This document shows positions 62,786 through 64,000 of a stretch of 64,000 nucleotides of DNA, one piece after another (the stretch's first letter is position 1; each line of letters opens with the position of its first letter). Made by a program: the position numbers and the translations under genes. The notes under the pieces are model-generated. The model searched no databases. It worked only from the letters and a program-made list of their open reading frames with translations, and had not been told where the DNA came from. The DNA is from Kudoa neothunni. Taxonomy: Eukaryota; Cnidaria. The DNA lies in assembly GCA_964304625.1 (NCBI GenBank), contig OZ199838.1, positions 14,508,001 through 14,572,000 on the forward strand. Direction: 5' to 3'.

Positions 62786-64000
62786 TTCAACAGATAATCA
62801 AAATAGCGATTAGGAATAATTTATGTATAACTCGCATTTTCTCAGAAGTACTACCTAATTTTATCACTTCGAAGACATTTATTAAGATTTAAATATTTCA
62901 TAATTTAAAAAATAACTAGAATTTCATGTATGAGGGATGCAAATCGGTTGTCGTTATTGCGTGTTGTCACGTGACTACACAGAGTATGTAGGATTTCGTT
63001 TACGTACCCTAGTTAGTACAAAAAATAGAGATGCGCGGAATCGCACCGCATGTGTCAGCTACGCGCGTCTACGTGTGTTTTATATAGGAGGCCGGAGGCA
63101 ACCGTCACCTCTGCCTAACTTGACCTAAATATTTGGAAAATTTTTCCATTGATTGCATAACATTTTTTATATGTACATTATACACTCACAACTGAAAATT
63201 TCTTATTCATCTATATTGGAAGTTGGCAGATCAGGCATGGCAGGCCTCAATTTACCAATGCTTTACACACCTGGATCCATGAAAATTACTCTAGGTCGAG
63301 TTATTTTGGTCTATTATTGATATTGATTCTGGTTTATATATTTAAACTAATACTGAGATAAATGCAAATCATTTTTCTGTTTACGTGTTTCATTAATACA
63401 CACATTATTTATTTTAGAATTGGCGTTATCTTATTAATTCTCATGTTACACCCTGTAATGCAGGTACAAAAATTTCCCCACCCAACATACTCCAGGGTAT
63501 GCACTGCATACCCAGGCGGCACATGCCTGATTGATGTGAGCATATTATTTATATTATGCTGTTGTTTATATATCAGATACAAAATAAGTTTTCAATGCAA
63601 TTTCAAGATCGCGTGAAATTTTTATTCAATTTTCATTTCTTCCACGTAATTTGAAGATATTGACTAATACGAAATTTTTGAGAATTTTATCTTTTTAAAT
63701 CATTATCAGTAATAATGTTTACGTAATACAATGCAGCAGTGCTCGCACGTAATAAGTCGGGGAATGATGTCTTGTTACGTAGAATCGCTGCATTACGTAT
63801 GAGCCATGTTTTCGATTTTATTATTTATAGAGTTAATAATTTTTTTGTATTTAATAGACGTGGACATCTAATTCTTATGTATAGTAAATTGTGGTATAAG
63901 AGTTTGATTTAGTGAAATAGAATAGACGATTACACACGAGCCCTGTTGCATTGTATTTTATCTTCAGTCCGCAACCAAACAATTCAAGCATGAAATGGTT
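62786..64000. other. End of window; possible small gene at 63238-63530 (+)
   Basis: At 63238 MAGLNLPMLYTPGSMKITLG then RVIL is followed by a GT and, after about 107 nt, an AG; the joined frame continues NWRYLINSHVTPCNAGTK and stops near 63520. I recognise no family, so this is a weak gene candidate. A short inverted pair (TACGTAATACAATGCAGC near 63720 and GCTGCATTACGTA near 63788) could form a hairpin. A locally GC-richer block at 63030-63120 has no explanation. Confidence 0.3.

Noticed and set aside
1-64000. Retroviruses, LTR elements or Polinton-type elements
   Set aside because: I saw no reverse transcriptase, integrase, capsid or type-B polymerase motif and no long direct terminal repeats in the window.
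1-64000. Bacterial contamination suggested by ISXO2-like transposases
   Set aside because: Both are Merlin elements with eukaryotic-style context, flanked by intron-bearing animal genes of the same base composition.

Overview
This window is eukaryotic nuclear DNA from an animal with a compact, very AT-rich genome. The host genes are split by tiny introns, mostly 35-60 nt and a few that may be shorter than 30 nt, with GT..AG ends. The host proteins recognised are metazoan: two integrin beta-like genes, a TRAP-gamma translocon subunit, MIC10, an HP1-type chromodomain protein, ornithine aminotransferase and GDP-mannose 4,6-dehydratase. AT richness, micro-introns, divergent proteins and many Merlin, piggyBac and hAT transposons would suit a reduced parasitic cnidarian such as a myxozoan. 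That placement is inference; the sequence alone does not prove it.

Layout. 0-2.1 kb: the C-terminal part of a dead piggyBac transposase, then a foldback repeat with ~280-bp arms. 2.9-5.8 kb (-): a nine-exon gene for an 822-aa single-pass surface protein built of repeated four-cysteine, fibronectin-III-like modules, each on its own phase 1-1 exon. I do not recognise it as a known family. 6.9-8.5 kb (-): complete GDP-mannose 4,6-dehydratase. 9.75-10.27 kb: a tRNA-derived SINE with target duplications. 10-16.5 kb: mostly featureless, with one dead IS630/Tc1-type transposase. 16.5-33.8 kb (+): two tandem integrin beta-like paralogues (A, then B) with matching exon phases. Both have lost the metal-binding (MIDAS) residues of the beta-I domain, the cysteine-bearing specificity loop and the NPxY cytoplasmic motifs. 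piggyBac debris sits in the large introns of both.

33.8-43.5 kb: a hAT-type non-autonomous element with a Helitron-like end inside it, the small MIC10 gene, a decayed hAT transposase and fragments of pogo-like termini. 43.5-44.2 kb (-): TRAP-gamma. 45.74-46.77 kb: a Merlin transposon with near-perfect ends and an 8-bp target duplication, next to a second copy of the SINE. 49.9-50.3 kb (-): an intronless HP1-like gene. 52.75-53.85 kb: a Helitron-like element sharing its 3' end with the copy at 35.9 kb. 55.1-56.9 kb (-): complete mitochondrial ornithine aminotransferase. 57.7 kb: a 200-base assembly gap. 59.2-62 kb: a second Merlin with ~260-bp inverted repeats, nested in a pogo-like repeat. 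62.3-62.8 kb: a hAT transposase fragment.

The host genes do not form a pathway. Most are housekeeping genes scattered among transposons. The two candidates for undescribed biology are the modular four-cysteine receptor and the integrin beta-like pair, which are both predicted cell-surface proteins and may be lineage-specific adhesion molecules. Exon joins were made by hand from splice signals and reading frame; transcript data were not available.
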